Positions 34,102 to 43,988 of a DNA stretch of 64,000 bases are shown here, one piece after another. The notes below the pieces were generated by a model that worked only from the letters and a program-made list of their open reading frames with translations, had not been told where the DNA came from and did not search any database. The stretch is from Gordionus sp. m RMFG-2023 (Eukaryota > Nematomorpha > Gordioida > Chordodea > Parachordodidae), in NCBI RefSeq assembly GCF_954871325.1, contig NC_088778.1, forward strand, positions 13,853,666-13,917,665, read 5' to 3'. Numbering within the stretch: position 1 is the stretch's first letter; each line of letters opens with the position of its first letter. The translations under genes were made by a program, and so were the position numbers.

Positions 34102-34911
34102 TAAGGTTGGCAAGTCTGTCAATTGACCAGTCAAATTCAGTCAATTGACCGGAGGAGTATTTGACCTGCCAAATATTGTCAAATACTCTAAAAAATTTAA
34201 AGGGAAAATGAATTAAAAATATGTTTAAAAGGGGGAAAAACGATGTGAATACATGTGATCACTATGTTTGCTTATTTTTTGGGTCCACAATATCAAGAGG
34301 AGAACTCACTAGCAGTCAAGAATTAGCTATTTTACAAGGTAGTGATGACCAAAATATTTTAAGTGATATAATTAATTTCAGAAGCAAAAACAGCATGTTT
34401 AATATAGCAAATTATGTGGAAAGTAGTAATTTCCAGAAACAATCAATTCCGACCTCAAGTTAATAGATTAAACTTTGTCTACCCTGCCCAGAGACTAACA
34501 ATTCCTAGTTCTACTTCTTCTTTTGAAAGAAATAGGTCGATTTGGATTAATTTTCTTATGAAAATAGAAATCGATTGAAGATCTTAGACATCAGGAAAAT
34601 TGATTAAAAAATATTAAAGAAAATGATAATATTGAATATGAATCAGAACAAGACTCTGCTACAGATAGCTACACGTTAGTTAAATGACAATGAATTTAAA
34701 AAATTGATATTATAGAATCATTTTACTATTATATTCAAAATAAAGTTAATATTAACTTAAAAAAATATATATTTGAATTTGACCACATTTGACTGTATTT
34801 GACCAGATTTGACCGTATTTAACCAGATTTGACCGTATTTGACCAGATTTGACCGGTCAAATATCGGTCAATTGACCGAAACGTATTTGACCGGTCAAAT
34901 GCACAACCCTG
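34102..34911 (+). mobile_element. 810-bp hAT with TTGACCGGTCAA-rich ends, copy 1
   Basis: The ends are TAAGGTTGGCAAGTC and GCACAACCCTG, with the exact 8-bp duplication TATAAAAC at 34094-34101 and 34912-34919. The ends carry repeated GGTCAAATTTGACC/TTGACCGGTCAA motifs. A short plus-strand frame at 34221-34463 is shared with the copy at 41611-42419, which lies in the opposite orientation. Nested inside the hAT at 30905-35291. Confidence 0.9.
34221..34463 (+). pseudogene. Short hAT-borne reading frame, copy 1
   Basis: 80 codons beginning MFKRGKNDVNTCDHYVCLFF and ending SSNFQKQSIPTSS. The copy at 42019-42288 (minus) has 89 codons and the extra stretch VINEVCDIIQ, absent here. The content (VNTCDHYVC, then acidic and serine-rich) may be the remnant of a hAT N-terminal region after deletion of the catalytic core. 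No function is assigned. Confidence 0.55.
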
Positions 34912-35299
34912 TATAAAACAATTAAGATTTAGTAAATATATTACAAGAAATAATAAGAATTATGATATAAAATTATTCCTAAAATATAAGGAAGATTATT
35001 TTAAATCATTTATTTATTTCGGATAGGTTTGTTGCTAGCCATTAAATGAATGTATAAGTAATAATCACAAAAGTTCATAAATTAATGAAGAATAATTCAT
35101 TCAACTCCAAGGACGAGTAATTTAAAATGATCATATACATAAATATTAAAAAGATAAAAATTATTTTAAATTTTAATATAGTATATTAGATTACAAATAG
35201 GGCAAAGCCCCTATATATGGGGCCTTTCTTAGAAATCTCCCATGGAGCCCTTAGTCTCCCATGGAGCCCTTAGTCTCCCATTTTGCCCCTGGTCAGTAA

Positions 35300-37125
35300 T
35301 ATAGCGTCACATTTATTAAACTAATTATGTTTTATAATTATTAGTTAAAACAATAAATGAGCAGAATTTACCTTTGTTTTTGAGTAAAATGCACATCTAT
35401 TAATCATAATTGTATAAATTTCAATTAGAATAAAAATAATTTAATTAAACACTAATATATTGATATTCAATTTTGACTAATCCTGATTACACAATTTATT
35501 TTTTTTCCAAAAATGGAAGTATTTGCTTTGCTCTAACGTTATTAGATTCAAAGTTAAAATAAAATTTATTATGATCTTTTTTCAAATTTTATGAAGTTGG
35601 TTTTGGTCTTCTTGCGGTATTTGAGTCAAAGTTATGATAAAGTTTTTAATCTTATTACAAATTTTATGAAATTGGCGTTCTTCCTTTTCTAATTAATTTC
35701 TTCATACAATAAGAATTTTTAAATAAATTTTCTACTCATTTCATTTTAAAAATTAATGTTTTAAAGTAAGTGGAGATTTCTTATTTGCTATCCCTAACGC
35801 TTATTTTTTTAAATAAAATTATATATATCATTCATGTGATTTTTTATTTGATCAAAAAATAAAATTTTATATTTATTTTCTCATTTTACATTATTTTTAT
35901 CGCAATAAAAAATTTATATGTTAAAAATAATATTAATTTTTTTTATTATAATATTAATTTTACCTGAAAATATTTTAAGAAAAATTACGAGTGGATGTTT
36001 TCCTTGTTTCTATGAACGCTTTGTCACTGATCAATTTTTTGTTGCGAATTGTAATATAAAATTAATCGAGCAAGTATTAAGTCGAACAGTGTTAAAGTTT
36101 TATCTGTAAATAAATTCTTATTTTTATTTGTAAAATATTTACTATCGTAAAATATATTTGGTTCAAATGAAAATTTGATTATAGTCATGTATTAGGATAT
36201 TTTTTTTAATGTCGAGGAATTTTATTTGGGAGAATATTTGATATCGTGATCCTTTACCACTTTCTTTTTTTTTCTCTTTTTAAAATAAATAAAAAAGGAT
36301 GTATTTTATATATTTAATGAAAATGGTTTCTTTGTTTTTATAAAGAATTCATAAATTTTATTAAAATAATAATTATTATTAAAAAAAATTTATATTTCTT
36401 TTGGTTTTGATGATAAATATTTAAATTTTTGTTCTATTAGTTAAAAAATGGGCTTATTATTATATTCTAATATTTCTAATTGAAGTTACCGAAATTGAAT
36501 TACGCCCACAACGTAATTATTGATGCCGTCAACGGCGTAAGTGGTAGGAACAGTTTGCATCCAAATTTTTTTGAGGGGGATGGGGTTAAAGGATAGGATT
36601 AAGGGTGGTAGACTAGGGGTAATGAGGGGTTATCTATTAAATCTTTAGATGAAATAGGGCAAAATGTATTGCTGTAAAAATTAATACTTTGCTAAACACC
36701 AACCAAACTATATATGGCATACAATCATAGACTTTATTTCAAATAAAAAAATTTCTGGATCATTTATAAAAAATACCATTAGTAATCTGATATTCATGCC
36801 ATGCAATATACTATAATAATACCGTTATTGGGTAACTTACTGAATCACGGGGAAATTTTTAATATTTTTTTTTTATTTATTTATTTTAATATTAATGTTT
36901 TTATTTAGTATTTTTTTTAAATTTAAAAAAAAATTTTTTTATAAAGAATAATAAATATAAGATCGACTGAATATTGGTGGAAATTTTTTGATGTAATAAT
37001 AATTAAAAGTTTCATTACTCAAAAGTTTTAAAAATTACATACTTTTTTCGTTCAATTGGCGTAATTTTAGATTTTATTTTTTTATTAAAAAATAATAAAT
37101 AAATGATCGTCTGGATTTTAGTGGA
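35300..37125. other. Intergenic; one partial hAT end at about 36524-36715
   Basis: No gene recognised. At 36524-36715 the sequence GGTAGGAACAGTTTGCATCC followed by a G-run (GAGGGGGATGGGG), and then TTATCTATTAAATCTTTAGA, matches the inverse of the right part of the hAT at 62953-63573. The other end of this copy was not found. A SINE-tail motif lies at about 36685-36710. A 63-residue hydrophobic frame at 35918-36109 has no recognised match. Confidence 0.45.
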
Positions 37126-37150
37126 AATTTTTATCATAATTCATTAATTT

Positions 37151-37919
37151 ATATACACTATTGAATTAAAAATATATATTAAAAACAAAAAAATCAATAT
37201 AAAAACATATAATTAAAAAGAAAGGAAATTAAGAAAAAAAAAATTAAAAAATTATTTAAAAAAAATAAAGAGGGATATCTAATTAGGTGTGGTCCACGGG
37301 GCAATGACCCATGAATGGATATACAGTTTGAACGGCAGATTTCGATTGAAATCCTTTGGCGGAGGTAGAAACCTTCTTTCGGATCACCTGTGATTAATCG
37401 TAACCTTTGCCCTATTGTTTTGAATAATTTTAAGGCTTGGGGTCCGAATGATCCACAGGTGTCTGAGACTACCGGAGCGAATAAAATATTATTAAGGTGG
37501 CAATATTTATTTGTTTTTGTATTCTCCTCTTTTGAGATGGAGTTGGCAGAAAAAGATCTGGCAAAACGATCAACGCAGGTATAGTCCCAAGCGAGAGGTA
37601 AACCTTGGTTCCAAGGGACTAACGTCAAACCATCCGGTCTGGTTTGATTATCGGAGCTAAGACCGGTAGGTTCCAGTGTGGAGGGAGTATTTGTAGATCT
37701 CAGCGTTCTATTGATTATTGAATTAATGGCATAATGTGTAGGAAGTCTGCCTTTTGAGAAACGACAGTGTAGGGGGTGGTGTCCTAGACTATCAATGTGA
37801 GATTCACATAGGACACAAGTCGTAGGGGTTACGATATCGCAGCCTAAGCGAAGGCTTATAGCTATTCTGAGTTCTTCGTTGGTAAGTAGTAGGCCTAGAT
37901 TAGAGCTAGGCGAATAAAG
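37151..37919 (-). mobile_element. 5'-truncated LINE, RLE-type C-terminus
   Basis: The minus-strand frame is open from about 37919 to 37194. It starts mid-protein with LTNEELRIAISLRLGCDI, then a zinc finger CVLCESHIDSLGHHPLHC, RPDGLTLVPW, LAWDYTCVDRFA and FGPQALKLFKTIGQRL, ending near IHGSLPR. The C-x2-C...H-x3-C finger followed by RPD and WD motifs is the layout of restriction-like endonuclease tails in non-LTR retrotransposons. That family placement is inference. Sequence on both sides shares TTATCATAA...TTCATTAATTT (37131-37150 and 37921-37949), a possible ~20-bp target duplication with an expanded A-run in the right copy. Confidence 0.65.
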
Positions 37920-38412
37920 TTTATCATAAAAAAAAAAAATTCATTAATTTTACAATAAAAACGGAGTATATTTAAAATTTAAATAAACTTGTGAAAATTT
38001 TCATGATTCTTTAATTTTGCAATAAAAACAAGACGTGTGCTCTACTAAGTTAGGACTTAAATCAAATACTAAATAATTAATCGATTTATTAGAATAAATT
38101 TTTTTTGTGAAAAAAGGTTGATATTTCAAAAAAGAAATAGTTATTTTTAGATTTATAAAAAGTAAGCATTGTTTAATTTGGGCATCGTTGGGTTTAAAAT
38201 CGTTGAAATTGAATGGCCCTTAAAATTAAATATAATTTAATGTTATTTAATTGATACTCATATATATGTCGTATTGGGATATAGAATCTTGTGGGATTCG
38301 GAATCCCAACGAGGGAATTGAAGATCTTAAATCCCCGCGTTTTATTCGGATTCTTAAAAATATTAAAAAATATTCCGAATCCCCATGAAAAAAAAATACA
38401 GAATAGAATATA

Positions 38413-38590
38413 GTGCACACAAATTGAACATTTCGACGCAGCGTTTTATAACTCAAATAATGCATTCTTTTTTTTTGTTTTAAATTTAGACGTTTCATAT
38501 GAAAAAATTAAAAATTAACGGTTCGATTTAAACATAGCTGTGTTTACGTATTTTTTAGTTGCGTTTTGGAAACGTTCAATTTGTGCGCAC
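38413..38590. mobile_element. 178-bp mariner-like MITE
   Basis: GTGCACACAAATTGAACATT at the left is mirrored by AACGTTCAATTTGTGCGCAC at the right, with TA on both sides (38411-38412 and 38591-38592). Short inverted ends and a TA duplication suggest a Tc1/mariner derivative. The open frames over it on the minus strand look incidental. Confidence 0.55.
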
Positions 38591-39529
38591 TATTAACCTC
38601 ATCCCTTTTCATTCATTATATGCCTTAATTTTATATTATTTACTTTTTTTAAAATTCTCTTTTTAAATCGCTTATTTTAATTATATGGTGCCAGCAGCAA
38701 AAAGAAAGAGAAGAAAATTTGTGCTCACTATAAGATATTTTTGTTTTATTAAATATTAAAATATATATTTATAAAAAATCCGAATTAAAAAAAAAATATT
38801 TATTGCAACAATTATTCAATGCAATATGGCATTTCGTTGTACATTTAAGGTTGTTCTTGAAACACTCGCAACTTTTATTCATGCGACCCATTTTGCGATT
38901 GCATAACGATGTTTTCCAATAGTTTGTGACATTCCGGGAAGCTCCTAAATATTTTTAGCACTTTAAATGAAAAATTAATATATTTTATGTAAATGAATTA
39001 ATTTGAGGAGTATATGTGGTTATTATAAAAATAAGATTTTTTAAAAAAATATTTAAGGGGATTCGGAATCTTTTTTTTAAAAAACAATTAAATTATATTT
39101 TTTTGCCACCTGGCTGGCACCAGAAATTTTTATTTTTTAGAGATATTTAATATGTATTACTTTTATGCTTTAAATCATTAAATAAAATACTCGAAAAAAT
39201 TGTTTTAATATATTAAATGTAAAAAAATAAATATTATTTTTAAATTAATAATTTAGACAAATTAGAGGAAGAGAAAGAGAAAAAATTTATAATATCATCA
39301 TTATTTAATTGTTTAGATAAAAAAAAATTTCATTGATAAAATGGTTAAATTATTAAGAAATGGATCTTTCATGGTATTAAGAAGTCTTAGCAGTATATGA
39401 GGTAGTAAGAATTTATCATCTCTTATATTATGCCATGTGCAATTATTAAATAAGCATTTATTTTTTTGGTTAATATTTTTAGGCATATTTTGAAATTGGA
39501 AAAATAATTTTATGACAAGAAATCAACCT

Positions 39530-39650
39530 AATTTGCTAAACATAGACCAAAATTGATTAAAATATGATAAGACCCCCCATTTAATATTTAATTTAATATG
39601 TATACGGAATCACGAGGTCGAGTCCGATATCATAAACAAATCACTTGGTT
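39530..39650 (-). repeat. Partial SINE copy
   Basis: Shares AATTTGCTAAACATAGACCA, GATAAGACCC and ACGGAATCACGAGGTCGAGTCC with the body of the SINE at 4183-4412, in the same orientation. The tRNA-like head is absent. Confidence 0.5.
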
Positions 39651-39654
39651 ATGG

Positions 39655-39875
39655 ATAGGTATAGTAAAACAATAAAAGAATTAAATAAACCCGTTAACCG
39701 TACTCTTATCTTATGAAATAGGAACGTGCGTTACTGCCTACTCCCCTAATGCGTTACATATGCAGTAACGCACGTTCCTATTTTCACAAGGTAACGAGTA
39801 CGGGTAACGGGTTTCTTTTTTTGACGTAACCAGTAACGAGTAACGCGTTTTTTTTTGAAGTAACGTTTACATCAC
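39655..39875. repeat. hAT-like non-autonomous element with GTAACG repeats and a long hairpin
   Basis: On the minus strand it begins TGATGTAAACGTTACTTC and carries many copies of CGTTAC/ACTCGTTAC, a pattern seen in small hAT elements. Inside, AAATAGGAACGTGCGTTACT GC (39716-39737) is a perfect inverted repeat of 39762-39783, with 24 nt between the arms. No target duplication was settled. Confidence 0.5.
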
Positions 39876-40833
39876 TAATTAAAAGTTAACAAGCATTCAC
39901 CATTTAGAAAAGGCTTTTTTCAAGAGCAAAAGTAGAAATGGAAAGTTGAAACTTCCCGATATCAAAATCAAGGGAAAGTTTTTAATAATTTTATGTCAAA
40001 AACAACCGTTAAGTTATTAATGCTCTTCTAGGTATAATAGGAATTTAATAAGCAGTTGATCTTGGCGAAAATAATTTATCCCAAAGGAGGCTGCTAAGTC
40101 TCCAAAAAAAATGAAGCAAGGTAATGAGCAAGTAAATAAGACCTTAGTTAGTTATATATATGATGAAGAGAGCTACCAACCTTAGCAGTAGCTAAATCCT
40201 AAAATGAGAATCTGAGCAAATTTAAAAGTTAAATCCTCTTTGATTTTTTTGAAAGAATGGGGTGGCTCTCATTATATCTTCAAACTAAAAATTTAAAGAT
40301 TTATCATATTGGAAAATGATTGAAAATGATTGAGAAAGTCGTCTGTATCTTTTATAACCTCTACCTCCATTCAAAATAAAGCCATACCAGATAACATCTG
40401 GATACAAAATGAAATGCTAAAACCTTGGAAAGTCTAACAAGGAGGTTGTATAATGATGAATGCAAAGATGAACGTTTGAAGATCCCATCAATCTCTATAT
40501 TTTTAAAGCATTTCGTCCTACAATTTATCAAATTACAAAAAAAATTTAAAACCATAAGATTTTCGGTGAATAAAGAGCTTATGGCGGATGTGCAATATTT
40601 GTGAATTTTATTTACAATAATTTAATAGTCATAATATGAGTTCTAAATTGTTGCCCTGTAAGCATTTTCAAAAATTTAGCAATTTGTGATAGAGAGGAAT
40701 CTAATAAACGTTGAAATTACAAGAGGCTTACTATGTATTTATGAGATTTTTTGATGCTGTGTTATGCACACAACCAGGGGCATGTTACTTAAAAGTTAAC
40801 ACTAATCTTATGAAATATAACGGTTCCACGTCA

Positions 40834-41200
40834 TTACAGAGAAACCATTATAGAGAATGTATTTTACAGAGAAACTTTTATAGAGAAAACAAAAATAGAG
40901 AATGCACTTATAGAGAAAAAAATTATAGAGAATGTCGTTTATAGAGAATAATTTTATAGAGAATGATTTTACAGAGAATGGTTTTATAAAGAATGATTTT
41001 ACAGAGAATGTATTTTATAGAGAATGTATTTTATAGAGAATTATTTTATAATGAATGTATTTTATAGAATTATTTTATAAAAGAATGTATTTTATAGGGA
41101 ATTATTTTATAGAGAATTATTTTATAACGAATGTATTTTATAGAATTATTGTATAAAGAATATTATTTTATAGAGAATTATTTTATAAAGAATTTTATTT
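40834..41200. repeat. Tandem array of ~16-bp TTTTATAGAGAATG units
   Basis: About twenty imperfect units, GC-poor, with ATTTTACAGAGAATG and ATTTTATAGAGAATT variants. A few inverse units (CATTCTCTGTAAAATCATTCTC) occur at 43640-43692. The open frame across it is made of the repeat. Confidence 0.8.
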
Positions 41201-41610
41201 AAGAATATGATTATTTTAAAATATTACAGTATTTGACATAATATTATATATTAGAATTAAAGAGAATAATTGGGTAGTTTATGAATTATTACAATCGGTA
41301 CATAAAATTATTTGTTTATCTTTGCACAAGATTTTTCGATTATTAGATGAATTAATGATAGAACAAAATTTTGACATGATTTGTAAGGAATTTTACGAAA
41401 TTTATTTTTAAAGATAAAAATACAAAATAAAATATATAGTGTTGTTAAAAGATACCTTGGCAATGTGACTTAAAGAATATGTTAAATACTATTTGTATAT
41501 GGATTTTTTATAATATAACCCTTGAATACTGAGCTTAGCAAGATTCATTTCGAAATATCAAATAAATTTTTATTCATAAAAAATCCAAATAAACATAGTA
41601 TAAATAATAT

Positions 41611-42419
41611 CAGGGTTGTGCATTTGACCGGTCAAATACGTTTCAGTCAATTGACCGATATTTGACCGGCCAAATATGGTCAAATACGGTCAAATGTGGT
41701 CAAATTCAAATATATTTTTTTAAAGTTAATATTAACTTTATTTTGAATATAATAATAAAATGAATCTATAATATTAATTTTTTAAATTCATTCAATAACT
41801 AACGTGTAGCTATCTGTATCAGAGTCTTGTTCTGATTCATATTCAATATTATCATTTTCTTTAATATTTTTTAAACAATTTTCCTGATATCTTAGATCTT
41901 AAATCGATTTCTATTTTCATAAGAATATTAACCCAAATCGACCTATTTCTTTCTAAAGAAGAAGTAGAACTAGGAATTGTTAGTCTCTTAATGGGCAGGG
42001 TAGACAAAGTTTAATCTATTAACTTGAGGTCGGAATTGATTGTTTCTGGAAATTACTACTTTCCACATATTTTGCTATATTAAACATGCTGTTTTTGCTT
42101 CTGAAATTAATTATATCACTTAAAATATTTTGGTCATCACTACCTTGTAAAATAGCTAATTCTTGAATTATATCACATACTTCATTAATTACACTACTAG
42201 TAAGTTCTCCTCTTGATATTGTGGACCCGAAAAATAAGCAAACATTGTGATCACATGTATTTACATCTTTTTTCCCTTTTTTAAACATATTTTTAATTTA
42301 TTTTTCCTTTAAATTTTTTAGAGTATTTGACCGTATTTGACAGGTCAAATACTCCTCCGGTCAATTGACCGGTCAATTGACTGAATTTGACTGGTCAATT
42401 GACCGACTTGCCAACCCTG
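41611..42419 (-). mobile_element. 809-bp hAT with TTGACCGGTCAA-rich ends, copy 2
   Basis: Starts CAGGGTTGTGCATTTGACCGG and ends CCGACTTGCCAACCCTG, with the exact 8-bp duplication AATAATAT at 41603-41610 and 42420-42427. It is an inverted-orientation relative of 34102-34911, and carries the same short frame (42019-42288, minus), here with VINEVCDIIQ. Both termini are better kept than in copy 1. It is inserted in the left half of the MULE at 40834-43692. Confidence 0.93.
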
Positions 42420-42471
42420 AATAATATACCAATATAAAAAATACAATTATATGATTAAATTAAACATTTAA

Positions 42472-43152
42472 ATTTAGATTATGTGATAAAGCCCTTAAAT
42501 AATCCAGCATGGTTCTTGAATAAAAATCTTCAACAATTTGAAAAATCCTTTTATATCTTTCGTAATATTCTTTCTTTGACAAGCGGAGTCGATAGTCCTA
42601 AAGAATATTGTTCCAATTTGTAACAATTCAGGCTATCTTCGTCTTTGAGAGCTAAAAATTAAAATGCTAAAATTTATAATATAATATAATTACTAACTCT
42701 TTATAAATTTCCAGATCGTTGGATGATGGGAACTTATATGAGACGAAAAGCTTCGATGCCAGCCCTCTACTGAATTATTTGTATTTCGTTCACGAGATAG
42801 TGTCGATTCGTAGCAATTCCATAGAGAAATGCTAAATATGGGCGACTTCCTCTCCATCGCTATCATTTTTCCAATCCACGTCTCTTCAAAGTATTCTATC
42901 AAGGGGGAGAGAATATTCCAATTCTTGATAAAATTCAGAGGCACATAATTCCTCGAATTCATGAATTACATCCTCAATTGGTACATATGCTATTGACATT
43001 AACATTATTATGTACATAGCAAAATTTGTTTCGGTTTTGTATGCATTGCAAATTAGATGATTTTTTTGAACCGTGCGCCATATGCATTGAGACATATGAA
43101 ACAGGCATCCGCGCAAAAGCAACTGGTTACTTAATTTATATATATATTTCAA
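42472..43152 (-). pseudogene. C-terminal part of a MULE transposase with a 46-nt intron
   Basis: The minus strand reads GCLFHMSQCIWRTVQKNHL, then PIEDVIHEFEELC, YFEETWIGKMIA, NTNNSVEGWHRSFSSH, HPTIWKFIK and YKRIFQIVEDFYSRTMLDYL. These are the GCxFH, YFExxWIG and R-NNS-EGWH landmarks of Mutator-like transposases. One frame change lies in the C-run near 42904. Between KFIK and LKDEDSLN a GTTAGT...TTTTAG segment at 42652-42697 (46 nt) splices in phase, similar in size to the host gene's small introns. The N-terminal DDE region is missing. Confidence 0.75.
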
Positions 43153-43988
43153 TATATATAATTAAATAATAAATTTAAATTTGTAAATTTTTGTTTACAT
43201 TCTTTTCCTATATGATTTAAATCTTAGCCAATGAATTTGTAGTAATATAAATATATTCGATAACGTAATTTAGTTGATCCGGTTAGCCCTGAATCTACTA
43301 TCCACTAAAAATAATTGTAACTATTAGCTAGTTATATTTAAAAAAAGAAAACTATTAACTGTAACTTGTTATATTTTCCCAAATTTTATTACCAACTTAA
43401 CTAATTACATTACATTGCCAAAGTAACTTTTAACAACACTATCTATTTTATTTTGTACTTATCTCTAAAAATAAATTTCGTAAAATTCCTTACAAATCAT
43501 GTCAAAATTTTATTCTACCATTAATTCATCTAATAATCTAAAAACCTCGCTTATATATAGTAATTCTAATATTTAAAATTATGTAAAATACTGTAACTTT
43601 TTTTCCCTATGACTATATAAAAATTCTTTATAAAATAAAATCATTCTCTGTAAAATCATTCTCTAATTCTCTGTAAAATCATTCTCTATAAAATAAAACA
43701 TTCTGGACGCAGCTTAAAATAAAATTTTAGTTTATAAATTTTTTGGATTTAAAGAAAAGTTATTTGGAGAATAGAATAATATTTCTTAAAACTATAAAAA
43801 TAAAATTTGGTATCTAATCTATCTCCAGTTTTGGAATAATAATAAAATTGATTATTTTAGAAAGGAACTATTAAATATACACATGAGTTTCATATAAAAC
43901 CTACACTTATCATAAAAAATTATTTAAATGCTTTCAAGACCTTCATAAATACTCTTTTAAACAAAGACCTCCTATCATAGATTTAAAT

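Larger units (their letters stand above)
30905..35291. mobile_element. hAT element, 4387 bp, with two younger elements inside
   Basis: Starts AAGGGGCGGACTGGCC and ends GGAGCCC...TTTTGCCCCTG, inverted and GC-rich, with the exact 8-bp duplication GTCAGTAA at 30897-30904 and 35292-35299. The left end has CCCACGGGGCC and the right end CCCATGGAGCCC blocks. The internal open frames at 33132-34079 on both strands resemble nothing I recognise. On the minus strand VVLSPFLEHKGESEE and YKDVFDKFVAAILKK (about 33165-33075) look coding. Elements at 31182-32557 and 34102-34911 are nested in it. Removing them leaves about 2.2 kb. A relative's end lies at 47455. Confidence 0.85.
40834..43692 (-). mobile_element. 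Degraded MULE with tandem-repeat TIRs
   Basis: The left arm has a long array of 15-18-bp units (TTTTATAGAGAATGTA type) at 40834-41200, then a unique part to about 41470. The right arm (about 43420-43692) is its inverse, with fewer units. Between them lie a minus-strand MULE transposase and a nested hAT (41611-42419). No 9-bp duplication could be fixed, because at the right the arm runs directly into another inverted repeat starting about 43694. Confidence 0.7.

Noticed and set aside
38194-38498. Minus-strand membrane-like frames
   Set aside because: Low-complexity reading of AT-rich DNA overlapping a small MITE, with no domain or splice support.
40711-40944. Frame rich in YREN repeats
   Set aside because: Its repeats are the ~16-bp tandem units of the MULE arm, and nothing before them is recognisable.
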